This document shows positions 57,476-64,000 of a stretch of DNA of 64,000 nt, one piece after another (the stretch's first letter is position 1; each line of letters begins with the position of its first letter). Source of the DNA: Kribbibacterium absianum. GTDB lineage: Bacteria; Actinomycetota; Coriobacteriia; Coriobacteriales; Atopobiaceae. The notes under the pieces were generated by a model that had not been told where the DNA came from, ran no database searches, and saw only the letters and a program-made list of their open reading frames with translations. Made by a program: the position numbers and the translations under genes. The DNA is taken from positions 310,001 through 374,000 of the forward strand of contig NZ_JASJEX010000001.1 of NCBI RefSeq assembly GCF_030067705.1. Reading direction: 5' to 3'.

Positions 57476-58417
57476 GTGTCGTTCACTGCGGAGGTCAAGG
57501 ACGAGCTGGCCCGCGTCTCGGGAGCGGGCCGGGCGAGCGAGGCGGCGGAGCTCTCCGCCCTCGTGCGAGTGTGCGGGACGCTGTCGTTCCATGGTTCCGG
57601 TTCGTACGCGGTGCGCGTGACCACCGAGACGGGCGCCGTCGCGCGCACGGTGATCAGCCTGTCCCACCAGGTCTTCGACCTCGACACGCAGCTCACGGTG
57701 CGGCGGAGCGTGCTCCATAAGACCAGGAACTACCTGATCGAGGTCCCCGAGCAGGAGGGCCTCGAGCGGGCCCTGGTGGCGATGCGGATCCTCGTGCCGG
57801 GCAAGGGGCTCGTCACGGGCATACCCCCGGAGCTCGTGGCCACGGAGCAGGACCGCTCGGCGTTCCTCCGGGGCGCGTTCATGGCCGGAGGCTTCATCGC
57901 GGACCCCCGCGGCGACTTCCACTTGGAGATGGCCGTCACGAGCGAGGCCCTTGCCCAAGGGCTCGTCGCCCTGTGCCACGACGTGGGCGTGTCCGCGCGG
58001 CTCAACCGGCGCCGCGGGGCCTTCGCGATCTACATCAAGAGCTTCGACGACATCGAGCGGCTGCTCCTCGTCATGGGCGCAAGCAAGACCGCCAAGGCGG
58101 TGCGCGCCGTGCGCCAGGTGAAGTCCGTGAAGAACGACGTCAACCGCAGCGTGAACGCCGAGATGGCCAACGCCCGACGGGCGAGCGGCGCCGCGGCCGA
58201 GCAGCTCGCCCTCATCGACAGGGTGGAGGCGGGCCCCGGCCTCGACTCGCTGCCCGCCACCGTGCGACAGTTCTGCGAGCTGCGCCGCGAGCACCCGGAC
58301 CTGTCGTTGACGGACCTCGGCCGCGTCGCCTACCCGCCGCTCTCGAAGTCTGCGGTGTACCACCGGTTGCTCCGTTTGCAGAAGGCGGCAGAGGACTGGG
58401 AGGCCCGGCGCGCGTGA
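57476..58417 (+). CDS. whiA: DNA-binding protein WhiA
   Basis: A 313-residue regulator with an N-terminal LAGLIDADG homing-endonuclease-like fold (FLRGAFMAGGFIADPRGDFHLEM) and a C-terminal helix-turn-helix (LSLTDLGRVAYPPLSKSAVYHRLLRL). WhiA controls cell division or sporulation genes in Gram-positives. The start GTG at 57476 follows TAGGGGG. The homing-type nuclease residues are not expected to be active. Confidence 0.94.
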   Translation: MSFTAEVKDELARVSGAGRASEAAELSALVRVCGTLSFHGSGSYAVRVTTETGAVARTVISLSHQVFDLDTQLTVRRSVLHKTRNYLIEVPEQEGLERALVAMRILVPGKGLVTGIPPELVATEQDRSAFLRGAFMAGGFIADPRGDFHLEMAVTSEALAQGLVALCHDVGVSARLNRRRGAFAIYIKSFDDIERLLLVMGASKTAKAVRAVRQVKSVKNDVNRSVNAEMANARRASGAAAEQLALIDRVEAGPGLDSLPATVRQFCELRREHPDLSLTDLGRVAYPPLSKSAVYHRLLRLQKAAEDWEARRA

Positions 58418-58568
58418 CGTGCCTCGGCGGGGGCCAACGGCCGGCGCGCGCCGCACGTTCGCGGGCCGGGAAGCGCGTCGTTCGAATATTCACGCGCTTC
58501 TATGCGAGGAGTATCCCGCGTTTTATCAAAGGACATGACCATTCTCGTCTGGTCAACTAAAGGTGCTA

Positions 58569-58587
58569 GCTGCAGATTACATGCAGC
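58569..58587. promoter_or_regulatory. Small palindrome upstream of gap
   Basis: A 6-bp inverted repeat GCTGCA/TGCAGC with a 7-nt centre (gattaca) lies in the AT-richer 292-bp spacer between whiA and gap. TAGTAT at 58623 could be a -10 element. An operator is possible but unproven. Confidence 0.3.
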
Positions 58588-58709
58588 ATGCGCTTTCAGC
58601 CCCCTTTGTCGAGCATGAGCGTTAGTATGCGGGGTGAAAAACCTAAGGCATCAGGGACGCCTGTGCGGAACGGCCGTGCGGGGACTTGTGTCGAGGAGAG
58701 GAGAAACGC

Positions 58710-59735
58710 ATGGCAGTTAAGGTCGCGCTCAATGGTTTCGGCCGCATTGGTCGTCTGGTCTTCCGCCAGATGTTCGGCCACGAGGGCACCGAGATCGTCG
58801 CTATCAACGACCTCACCAGCCCGGATATGCTGGCCTACCTCCTGAAGTACGATTCCACGCAGGGCAACTACGCCCGCAACCACGAGGTGACCGCCGGTGA
58901 GGACTCCATCACCGTCGACGGCACCACCATCAAGATCTACAAGGAGCCGGACGCCAAGAACCTCCCCTGGGGCGAGCTCGACGTCGACGTCGTCCTCGAG
59001 TGCACCGGCTTCTACACCTCCAAGGCCAAGGCCCAGGCGCACATCGACGCCGGCGCCAAGAAGGTCGTCATCTCCGCTCCGGCCGGCAACGACCTGCCGA
59101 CCATCGTCTACAACGTCAACCAGGAGACGCTGACCGCCGACGACAACATCATCTCCGCGGCCTCCTGCACCACCAACTGCCTCGCCCCGATGGCCAAGGG
59201 CCTGAACGACTTCGCCCCGATCGTCTCCGGCATCATGACCACCATCCACGCCTACACCGGCGACCAGATGATCCTCGACGGCCCGCAGCGCAAGGGCAAC
59301 AAGCGCCGCAGCCGCGCCGCCGCGATCAACATCGTCCCGAACAGCACCGGCGCCGCCAAGGCCATCGGCCTGGTCCTCCCGGAGCTCAACGGCAAGCTCA
59401 TCGGCGCCGCCCAGCGCGTGCCCGTGCCGACCGGCTCCATCACCAACCTCTACGCCGTCGTTGACAAGACCGTCACCGTGGACGAGGTCAACGCCGCGAT
59501 GAAGGCCTACGCCGAGACCATCCCCGAGACCTACGCCTACAACGAGGACGACATCGTCTCCACCGACATCATCGGCGAGACCCACGGCTCGATCTTCGAC
59601 GCCACCCAGACCATGGTCCAGGACCTCGGCGACGGCCGCAGCCTCGTGCAGTGCACCGCGTGGTACGACAACGAGAACTCCTACGCCTCCCAGATGGTCC
59701 GCACCATCAAGTACTTCGAGAAGTTCGTCGCCTAA
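58710..59735 (+). CDS. gap: Glyceraldehyde-3-phosphate dehydrogenase (NAD type)
   Basis: A 341-residue glycolytic dehydrogenase. The NAD motif [17 protein letters not shown], the catalytic Cys in [17 protein letters not shown] and the late [15 protein letters not shown] are all present. The start ATG follows GAGGAGAGGAG. Base composition is biased strongly to C at third positions, as in highly expressed genes. It ends in a terminator before pgk. Confidence 0.97.
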   Translation: MAVKVALNGFGRIGRLVFRQMFGHEGTEIVAINDLTSPDMLAYLLKYDSTQGNYARNHEVTAGEDSITVDGTTIKIYKEPDAKNLPWGELDVDVVLECTGFYTSKAKAQAHIDAGAKKVVISAPAGNDLPTIVYNVNQETLTADDNIISAASCTTNCLAPMAKGLNDFAPIVSGIMTTIHAYTGDQMILDGPQRKGNKRRSRAAAINIVPNSTGAAKAIGLVLPELNGKLIGAAQRVPVPTGSITNLYAVVDKTVTVDEVNAAMKAYAETIPETYAYNEDDIVSTDIIGETHGSIFDATQTMVQDLGDGRSLVQCTAWYDNENSYASQMVRTIKYFEKFVA

Positions 59736-59770
59736 CCTGAGACGTCCGCTTCTCGTACACGCGTGAGCGA

Positions 59771-59814
59771 GGGCGCGGACGTTGGCCGACCGGCCGCGTC
59801 CGCGCCCTTTTCTT
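59771..59814 (+). terminator. Rho-independent terminator between gap and pgk
   Basis: A perfect 11-bp stem (59771-59781 with 59797-59807) with a further GGCC/GGCC pair in the loop, then TTTTCTT. Some readthrough into pgk is likely. Confidence 0.85.
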
Positions 59815-59858
59815 GCTCGATGGAACCAGCAACGCAACATTCCCAAAAGGAGGGAACG

Positions 59859-61055
59859 ATGGCGTTTTCCAAGAAGACGGTCCGCGACATCGACGTCGAC
59901 GGCAAGACCGTCCTCGAGCGCGTCGACTTCAACGTGCCCCTGGACGAGGACGGCAACGTGACGGACGACACCCGCGTCCGCGCCGCCATCCCCACGATCC
60001 AGTACCTCGTTGACCATGGCGCCAAGGTCGTGCTGATGAGCCACCTCGGCCGTCCCAAGGGCGACGGCCCGGAGCCCAAGCTCTCCCTCAAGCCGGCCGC
60101 GGACAAGCTCCGCGAGCTCACCGGGCTTGACGTGACCTTCGTGCCCGACACCTACGGCGACGAGGCCAAGGCGGCCGTCGAGGCCATGAAGCCCGGCCAG
60201 GTGGTCGTGCTCGAGAACGTCCGCTTCGACAAGCGCGAGAAGAAGAACGACCCGGAGATCGCGAAGAAGCTCGCGGACCTCGGCGACGTCTTCGTGCTCG
60301 ACGCCTTCGGCACCGCGCACCGCGCGCAGGGCTCCGTCGTGGGCCCGGCCGAGTACCTCCCGGCCGTGGCCGGCGAGCTGCTCGAGAAGGAGGTCGACAC
60401 CCTGACCTCGATCTTCTCCGACCCCGAGCGCCCGCTCGTCGCCATCGTCGGCGGCTCCAAGGTCTCCTCGAAGATCGGCGTGCTCGACCACCTGCTCGAC
60501 TCCGTCGACACGCTCATCATCGGCGGCGGCATGGCCTACACGTTCTTTCTGGCCAAGGGCTACTCCGTGGGCACCTCCCTGCAGGAGCCCGAGTGGGTCG
60601 ACCGCGCCAAGGAGATGATGGACAAGGCCGAGAAGAACGGCGTCAAGCTCCTGCTCCCGGTGGACAACGTCGTGGCCGACCACTTCGGGCCGGACGCGGT
60701 GGGCGTCGTCGTCGCCTCCGACTCGATCCCCGACGACATGATGGGCATGGACATCGGCCCCGAGACCGCGAAGCTCTACGCCGACGCGATCGCCGGCGCC
60801 AAGACCGTGTTCTGGAACGGCCCCATGGGCGTCTTCGAGTTCGACCAGTTCTCCGACGGCACCAAGGCCGTCGCCGAGGCCGTGGCCGACAACGAGGACT
60901 GCACGTCGATCATCGGCGGCGGCGACTCCGTCGCGGCCGTCAACAAGTTCGGTCTTGCCGACAAGATGAGCTGGATTTCCACCGGCGGTGGCGCGTCCAT
61001 GGAGCTCGTCGAGGGCAAGCCGCTGCCCGGAGTGGAGGCGCTGCTCGATGCCTAA
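59859..61055 (+). CDS. pgk: Phosphoglycerate kinase
   Basis: A 398-residue two-domain kinase making ATP from 1,3-bisphosphoglycerate. RVDFNVPLDEDGNV, MSHLGRPKG, VLDAFGTAHRAQGSVVG, IVGGSKVSSKIGVL, FWNGPMGVFEFDQF and GGGDSVAAV are conserved. The start ATG follows AAAAGGAGGG. It overlaps tpiA by 8 nt. Confidence 0.97.
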   Translation: MAFSKKTVRDIDVDGKTVLERVDFNVPLDEDGNVTDDTRVRAAIPTIQYLVDHGAKVVLMSHLGRPKGDGPEPKLSLKPAADKLRELTGLDVTFVPDTYGDEAKAAVEAMKPGQVVVLENVRFDKREKKNDPEIAKKLADLGDVFVLDAFGTAHRAQGSVVGPAEYLPAVAGELLEKEVDTLTSIFSDPERPLVAIVGGSKVSSKIGVLDHLLDSVDTLIIGGGMAYTFFLAKGYSVGTSLQEPEWVDRAKEMMDKAEKNGVKLLLPVDNVVADHFGPDAVGVVVASDSIPDDMMGMDIGPETAKLYADAIAGAKTVFWNGPMGVFEFDQFSDGTKAVAEAVADNEDCTSIIGGGDSVAAVNKFGLADKMSWISTGGGASMELVEGKPLPGVEALLDA

Positions 61056-61824
61056 CAACCGCACCCGCCTGATCGCTGGCAACTGGAAGATGAACGAGAC
61101 CTACAGCGAGGGCGTCACCCTGGCCCAGGACCTCGCCAACGCGCTGTCCGACGGCGCCGAGGGCGTCGAGGTCGTCGTGTGCCCGCCGTTCGTGGACCTG
61201 AAGGGCGTCGCGTCCGTCATCGAGTTCGACAAGGCCCCGTTCGGCCTGGGCGCCCAGGACGTGTACTGGGAGCCCAAGGGCGCGTACACGGGCGCCATCA
61301 GCACCGACATGCTCAAGTCCGTGGGCTGCACCTACTGCATCATCGGCCACTCCGAGCGCCGTGAGTACTTCCATGAGACGGACGCCGACATCAACAAGAA
61401 GATGATCGCGCTGCTGGCCGCCGGCCTCAAGCCGATCAGCTGCTGCGGCGAGTCCCTCGAGGTGCGCGAGGCGGGCCAGCAGGTGGACTTCGTCGTGGGC
61501 CAGGTCAAGGAGGACCTCGCCGGCGTCGAGCTGGCCACCGGTGACGAGCTCGTGATCGCCTACGAGCCCATTTGGGCCATCGGCACCGGCAAGACCGCCA
61601 CGCCTGAGGACGCCCAGGAGGTCTGCGGCGCGATCCGCGCCTGCCTCGTGGAGCTGTACGGCGAGGACATCGCCGGCCGCGTCCGCATCCTGTACGGCGG
61701 GTCCGCGAAGCCCGGCAACGTGGCCGGCTTCCTGGCCGAGGAGGACGTGGACGGCGCGCTCGTGGGCGGCGCCTCCCTCGTCGCCTCCGACTTCGCCGCC
61801 ATGGTGGAGAAGGCCGCCGAGTAA
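61048..61824 (+). CDS. tpiA: Triosephosphate isomerase
   Basis: A 258-residue TIM barrel. Lys in AGNWKMN, His in IIGHSERREYF, Glu in VIAYEPIWAIGTG and the phosphate loop ILYGGSAKPGN are present. The start ATG at 61048 overlaps pgk and follows GGAGG. Its stop overlaps the next start (TAATG). Confidence 0.97.
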   Translation: MPNNRTRLIAGNWKMNETYSEGVTLAQDLANALSDGAEGVEVVVCPPFVDLKGVASVIEFDKAPFGLGAQDVYWEPKGAYTGAISTDMLKSVGCTYCIIGHSERREYFHETDADINKKMIALLAAGLKPISCCGESLEVREAGQQVDFVVGQVKEDLAGVELATGDELVIAYEPIWAIGTGKTATPEDAQEVCGAIRACLVELYGEDIAGRVRILYGGSAKPGNVAGFLAEEDVDGALVGGASLVASDFAAMVEKAAE

Positions 61825-62624
61825 TGCCGCGCCGGAGGAGGATGCCGCCCGCGCTGCTCGTCCTTTTCGAAGGGCTGGGCGTCGCGCCCGCGTCACCCTC
61901 CAACGGCGTCTCCCAGGCCCGCTTCCCGTACCTTGGGTCGCTTGGCCTGGTGTACCCGCACCGCACCATCGAGGCCGCCGGCCCCGCTCTTGGCCTTGCC
62001 GAGGGCGAGCCGGCGGCCTTTGCCGGTGGCATACGGGCGATCCTCTCGGGCGCGCCTCTGGACGACGACGGCGCCGACCCGCTGGGGCTCTTCCGCGCGC
62101 TCGACGAGGCCGGGCTCCGCACCTTGTTCGTGAGCGGGCAGAACGCGGACGCCGAGCCGTTCGCAGAGGCGCTCGATGCGGCCGGTCTCGCCGGGTGCGA
62201 GCAGGTGCCGGGCGACGCGCTGTCCGTCTCGGCGCGCGTGGCGTTGGCGGCCGCCCGGCGTGACGCCGACATCGTGGTCGCGGTGCTCGACGACGTCGAG
62301 CAGGCTCGCGCGTTCGGCTCGCCGGCACGCGTGGCGGAGGCCTGCGAGCGCGTGGACGACGCGGTGTCCCGCATGACGCCTGCCTTCATGGCGACGGGTG
62401 GCTTCGCGCTCGTGACGGCCACGCACGGGGGAGGGGAGGCCGCCGACCCGGTGTCCGCCACGGACGCCCCGGTGTGGCTCTTCGTCGCGCATCCGGACGC
62501 CCGCACCTCGGACGTGGAGGAGGGGAGCCTCGTGGACGTCGCGCCGACGTTTCTGGGGCTGCTCGGTGTCCCTGCGCCTCGCTCGATGATGGGCACTCCG
62601 TTGGCGCAGGTGCCCGGGCACTGA
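61824..62624 (+). CDS. Degenerate iPGM-like (alkaline phosphatase superfamily) protein
   Basis: A 266-residue protein in the usual position of gpmI. The N-terminal LLVLFEGLGVAPAS resembles the iPGM motif (VxLIxLDGWG), but the metal-binding Asp is Glu. ALGLAEGEPA recalls the following VGLPxGQMGNSE segment without the catalytic Ser. TATHGGGEAADPVS stands where TADHGNAE is expected, with the Asp replaced. VDVAPTFLGLLGVPAP matches the iPGM end. At about half the length of iPGM (510) and lacking key ligands, it is probably not a mutase. The start overlaps the tpiA stop. Confidence 0.6.
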   Translation: MPRRRRMPPALLVLFEGLGVAPASPSNGVSQARFPYLGSLGLVYPHRTIEAAGPALGLAEGEPAAFAGGIRAILSGAPLDDDGADPLGLFRALDEAGLRTLFVSGQNADAEPFAEALDAAGLAGCEQVPGDALSVSARVALAAARRDADIVVAVLDDVEQARAFGSPARVAEACERVDDAVSRMTPAFMATGGFALVTATHGGGEAADPVSATDAPVWLFVAHPDARTSDVEEGSLVDVAPTFLGLLGVPAPRSMMGTPLAQVPGH

Positions 62625-62710
62625 ACCTCCCACCATATGTGGTATGGTCTCTCATCGACTGTGAATCCTCAGCGGGCGTTCGTGCGCCCGGAGCCAAAGG
62701 AGCGTGCCCT

Positions 62711-62962
62711 GTGGGTGCCCTGAACATCGTCCTGGTCGTCATCTGGGCCGTCTCGGCCGTTGCCAGCATCCTTCTGATCCTCATGCACTCGGGCAAGGGC
62801 ACCGGCGTGAGCGACATGATCGCGAGCTCCATGTACAACTCCAACGCCGGCTCCGGCGTGTGGGAGAAGAACCTGGACCGCCTGACGGTGATCAGCACCT
62901 GCGTCTTCATCGTGACGCTCTTCGTTTTCATGCTGACGTTCCCCCAGGGCACCCTGGCGTAG
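62711..62962 (+). CDS. secG: Preprotein translocase subunit SecG
   Basis: An 83-residue membrane protein with two transmembrane helices (IVLVVIWAVSAVASILLILM, VISTCVFIVTLFVFML) and the SecG loop LMHSGKGTGVSDMIA. The start is GTG at 62711 with AAAGGAG 8 nt upstream. It follows the glycolytic genes, a common actinobacterial and Firmicute order. Confidence 0.92.
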   Translation: MGALNIVLVVIWAVSAVASILLILMHSGKGTGVSDMIASSMYNSNAGSGVWEKNLDRLTVISTCVFIVTLFVFMLTFPQGTLA

Positions 62963-62993
62963 GGTTCGGGGCACCGAACGATCGCACGACCGG

Positions 62994-63021
62994 ACGGCCT
63001 CGCGGTGGCGGGGCCGTTTTT
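62994..63021 (+). terminator. Rho-independent terminator after secG
   Basis: A 10-bp stem (62994-63003 with 63008-63017, one T-G wobble), GGTG loop, followed by TTTTT. Confidence 0.88.
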
Positions 63022-63518
63022 CGTGCGTCGAGAAGGCGCGGCCGCCGTTAAGCGGGGCTGCATCTTCGCGGTTTTATGCATCCATTGTGACCACAACCGG
63101 TGGTGTCCCGCGCTTCAGGCGAATCAAGCCGGTGCGTTTGGGCACCACCTCTGCGACCAGAGGAATCGACATGGCAGGCGCTCCGTTTCGTGGCCATTTG
63201 GCCTTCCTGCGCCGTGATGGTGCGCGGCCGACCATTCGCGGTGATGCCAACGAGACCGTCCGCGACGTCCGGTGCGCCTGGCTCTGCAGTCGGTTCCTTG
63301 CGGATACGGTGTCGAGGAGCATCAATGATGTACGGGGTTGCAGTGTTGAACCCATAGGAGCAGTGAACTGGGGCCTCGGGGGCGGCGCGCCTCGGCACTG
63401 AAACAAACCTGCGGTCTGCCTAGGTCGGAGGTGTCCGTCCGGTTGCCCTAGCCCGGCCTCCTCGGTCGCTCGCTACACGAGGTGATTCGCCCGAGGGCGC
63501 CGATCTCCACGAGCCGGG
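63022..63518. other. About 500 bp without a recognisable gene
   Basis: The stretch is visibly less GC-rich than its neighbours up to about 63400. Open frames of about 100 codons exist on both strands, but none has a ribosome binding site or known motif. Local hairpins occur (CCTCT/AGAGG near 63147-63162, GGAGG/CCTCC near 63426-63470). I looked for tmRNA, RNase P and SRP RNA hallmarks and found none. It may be a decayed gene, an unknown RNA or simple spacer. Confidence 0.4.
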
Positions 63519-63527
63519 TGCTATGAT
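63519..63527 (+). promoter_or_regulatory. Extended -10 promoter of the downstream permease operon
   Basis: TGC-TATGAT at 63519-63527 is an extended -10 element of the same form as the one before rpmB. Transcription would begin near 63534, leaving a GC-rich leader of about 185 nt that can form several hairpins (for example CCCCGGGGCCGG around 63597). Confidence 0.5.
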
Positions 63528-63717
63528 TACCCCTACGTGCTGTTCGCCGTCGGCCCTCCTGGGGCCCGGTGGGCGGCCAGGTTGGCCAGCGAGGTGCCCC
63601 GGGGCCGGTGGTTGGGCTTCGGCCGAATCGTCGCATGGCCCCAGCGGCTCCAGACAAGGGACTCGTCCGCATCCGTGGCGGGCGGGCTTCGAGCGCGTCA
63701 CGGAACAAGGAGCGTTC

Positions 63718-64000
63718 ATGGCACGATTCCTCACGTACGTCGCCAAGAGGGTCATCAACTACGCGGTGATGATCTTCGTGGCGACCTCCCTCACGTTCTT
63801 CTTGGCGTCGGCGTTCATGAGCCCACGCTCCAATTACGAGTCGCGCACCCCGCGGCCGCCGCAGGAGTCCATCGAGCAGTCGCTGACCGCCAACAACCTC
63901 AACGACAAGACCCCGATCATGGAGCGCTACACCACCTGGCTCAAGGGGATCGTCACAGAGTTCGACTGGGGCAACTCGCCCACGGGCACCTCCGTGAACA
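63718..64000 (+). CDS. ABC transporter permease, OppB type (3' end outside window)
   Basis: The first 94 residues of an OppB/DppB-type inner-membrane permease: MARFLTYVAKRVINYAVMIFVATSLTFFLAS-type first helix, an extracytoplasmic segment with NNLNDKTPIMERYTTWL, and then GIVTEFDWGNSP, the usual family order. The start ATG follows CAAGGAG. No binding-protein gene precedes it, unlike the operon at 39.8 kb. The substrate is unknown. Confidence 0.85.
   Translation, partial: MARFLTYVAKRVINYAVMIFVATSLTFFLASAFMSPRSNYESRTPRPPQESIEQSLTANNLNDKTPIMERYTTWLKGIVTEFDWGNSPTGTSVN

Noticed and set aside
58596-61082. An 828-codon open frame antisense to gap, pgk and tpiA
   Set aside because: It lies opposite three certain genes; long antisense frames are expected at this GC content. 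It has no motif or start signal. The same applies to the long minus-strand frames at 12993-15077, 22241-24028, 42518-44479 and 54475-56655.
63048-63406. Overlapping open frames of 100-116 codons on both strands
   Set aside because: There is no ribosome binding site, no known motif, and three frames are open at once, so none is supported as a gene.
63022-63717. tmRNA, RNase P RNA or SRP RNA in the gap after secG
   Set aside because: None of the conserved words or terminal pairings of these RNAs could be found on either strand.

Overview
The window is about 64 kb of very GC-rich bacterial DNA. Genes are tightly packed, start/stop overlaps are mostly ATGA or GTGA type, and ribosome binding sites of the AGGAGG type are clear. 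The gene set suggests an anaerobic, fermentative, high-GC Gram-positive: WhiA, exodeoxyribonuclease VII, acetate kinase, a D-aspartate-type peptidoglycan cross-bridge ligase, a glycolytic operon ending in secG, and family-5 peptide-type ABC importers. I infer an Actinomycetota of class Coriobacteriia (Olsenella/Atopobiaceae-like). No 16S rRNA is present, so this placement is inference.

Layout. 0-6 kb: a partial HAD phosphatase, a two-gene flavin/iron-sulfur redox pair of unknown substrate, aminopeptidase C and CCA-adding enzyme. 6.5-10 kb: a gamma-glutamylcysteine ligase-like gene, a lipid kinase on the minus strand and RNase D. 10-15 kb: a membrane Zn-peptidase, xseA-xseB, a HIT protein, a C_GCAxxG_C_C protein and acetate kinase. 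15-18.7 kb: def-fmt-rsmB-thiN. 18.9-26.5 kb: branched-chain amino acid genes ilvB-ilvN-ilvC-ilvD, a DUF815 AAA+ ATPase, then ilvA. 26.5-30.9 kb: fmdB-like protein, HAD phosphatase, rpmB, two membrane proteins, a 15-copy phased palindrome array and tRNA-Val(CAC). 30.9-39.5 kb: a complete histidine operon (hisZ-hisG fusion, D, C, B, H, A, F, I, E) facing a PHP-type histidinol phosphatase. 39.8-48.4 kb: an apparent sialic-acid import and catabolism operon (family-5 transporter including a permease-ATPase fusion, then nanA, nanK, nanE). 48.4-54.4 kb: a cell-wall block (Asp/Glu racemase, NlpC/P60 hydrolase, D-aspartate ligase-like ATP-grasp enzyme, DegT-like protein, FemAB transferase). 54.5-58.4 kb: uvrC-rapZ-whiA. 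58.7-63 kb: gap-pgk-tpiA, a degenerate phosphoglycerate mutase-like gene, secG. 63-64 kb: about 750 bp without a recognisable gene, then the start of another OppB-type permease.

Working together. Sialic acid imported by the transporter would be split to ManNAc plus pyruvate, phosphorylated and epimerised to GlcNAc-6-P, feeding the glycolytic genes at 59-62 kb and acetate formation through acetate kinase. The racemase and the ATP-grasp ligase form a plausible route to a D-Asp cross-bridge, and the NlpC/P60 and FemAB proteins lie beside them.

Most unusual signals. First, 15 degenerate GTGC-NNN-GCAC palindromes at 29917-30437 are spaced almost exactly 30 or 39/40 bp apart; the same core recurs at 48.3 kb. 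Second, GGGAC/GTCCC hairpin repeats have run into two genes, DUF815 and hisA, and lengthen their C-termini. Third, HisZ and HisG are fused. Fourth, a shortened phosphoglycerate mutase-like protein has lost catalytic residues but keeps its operon position.
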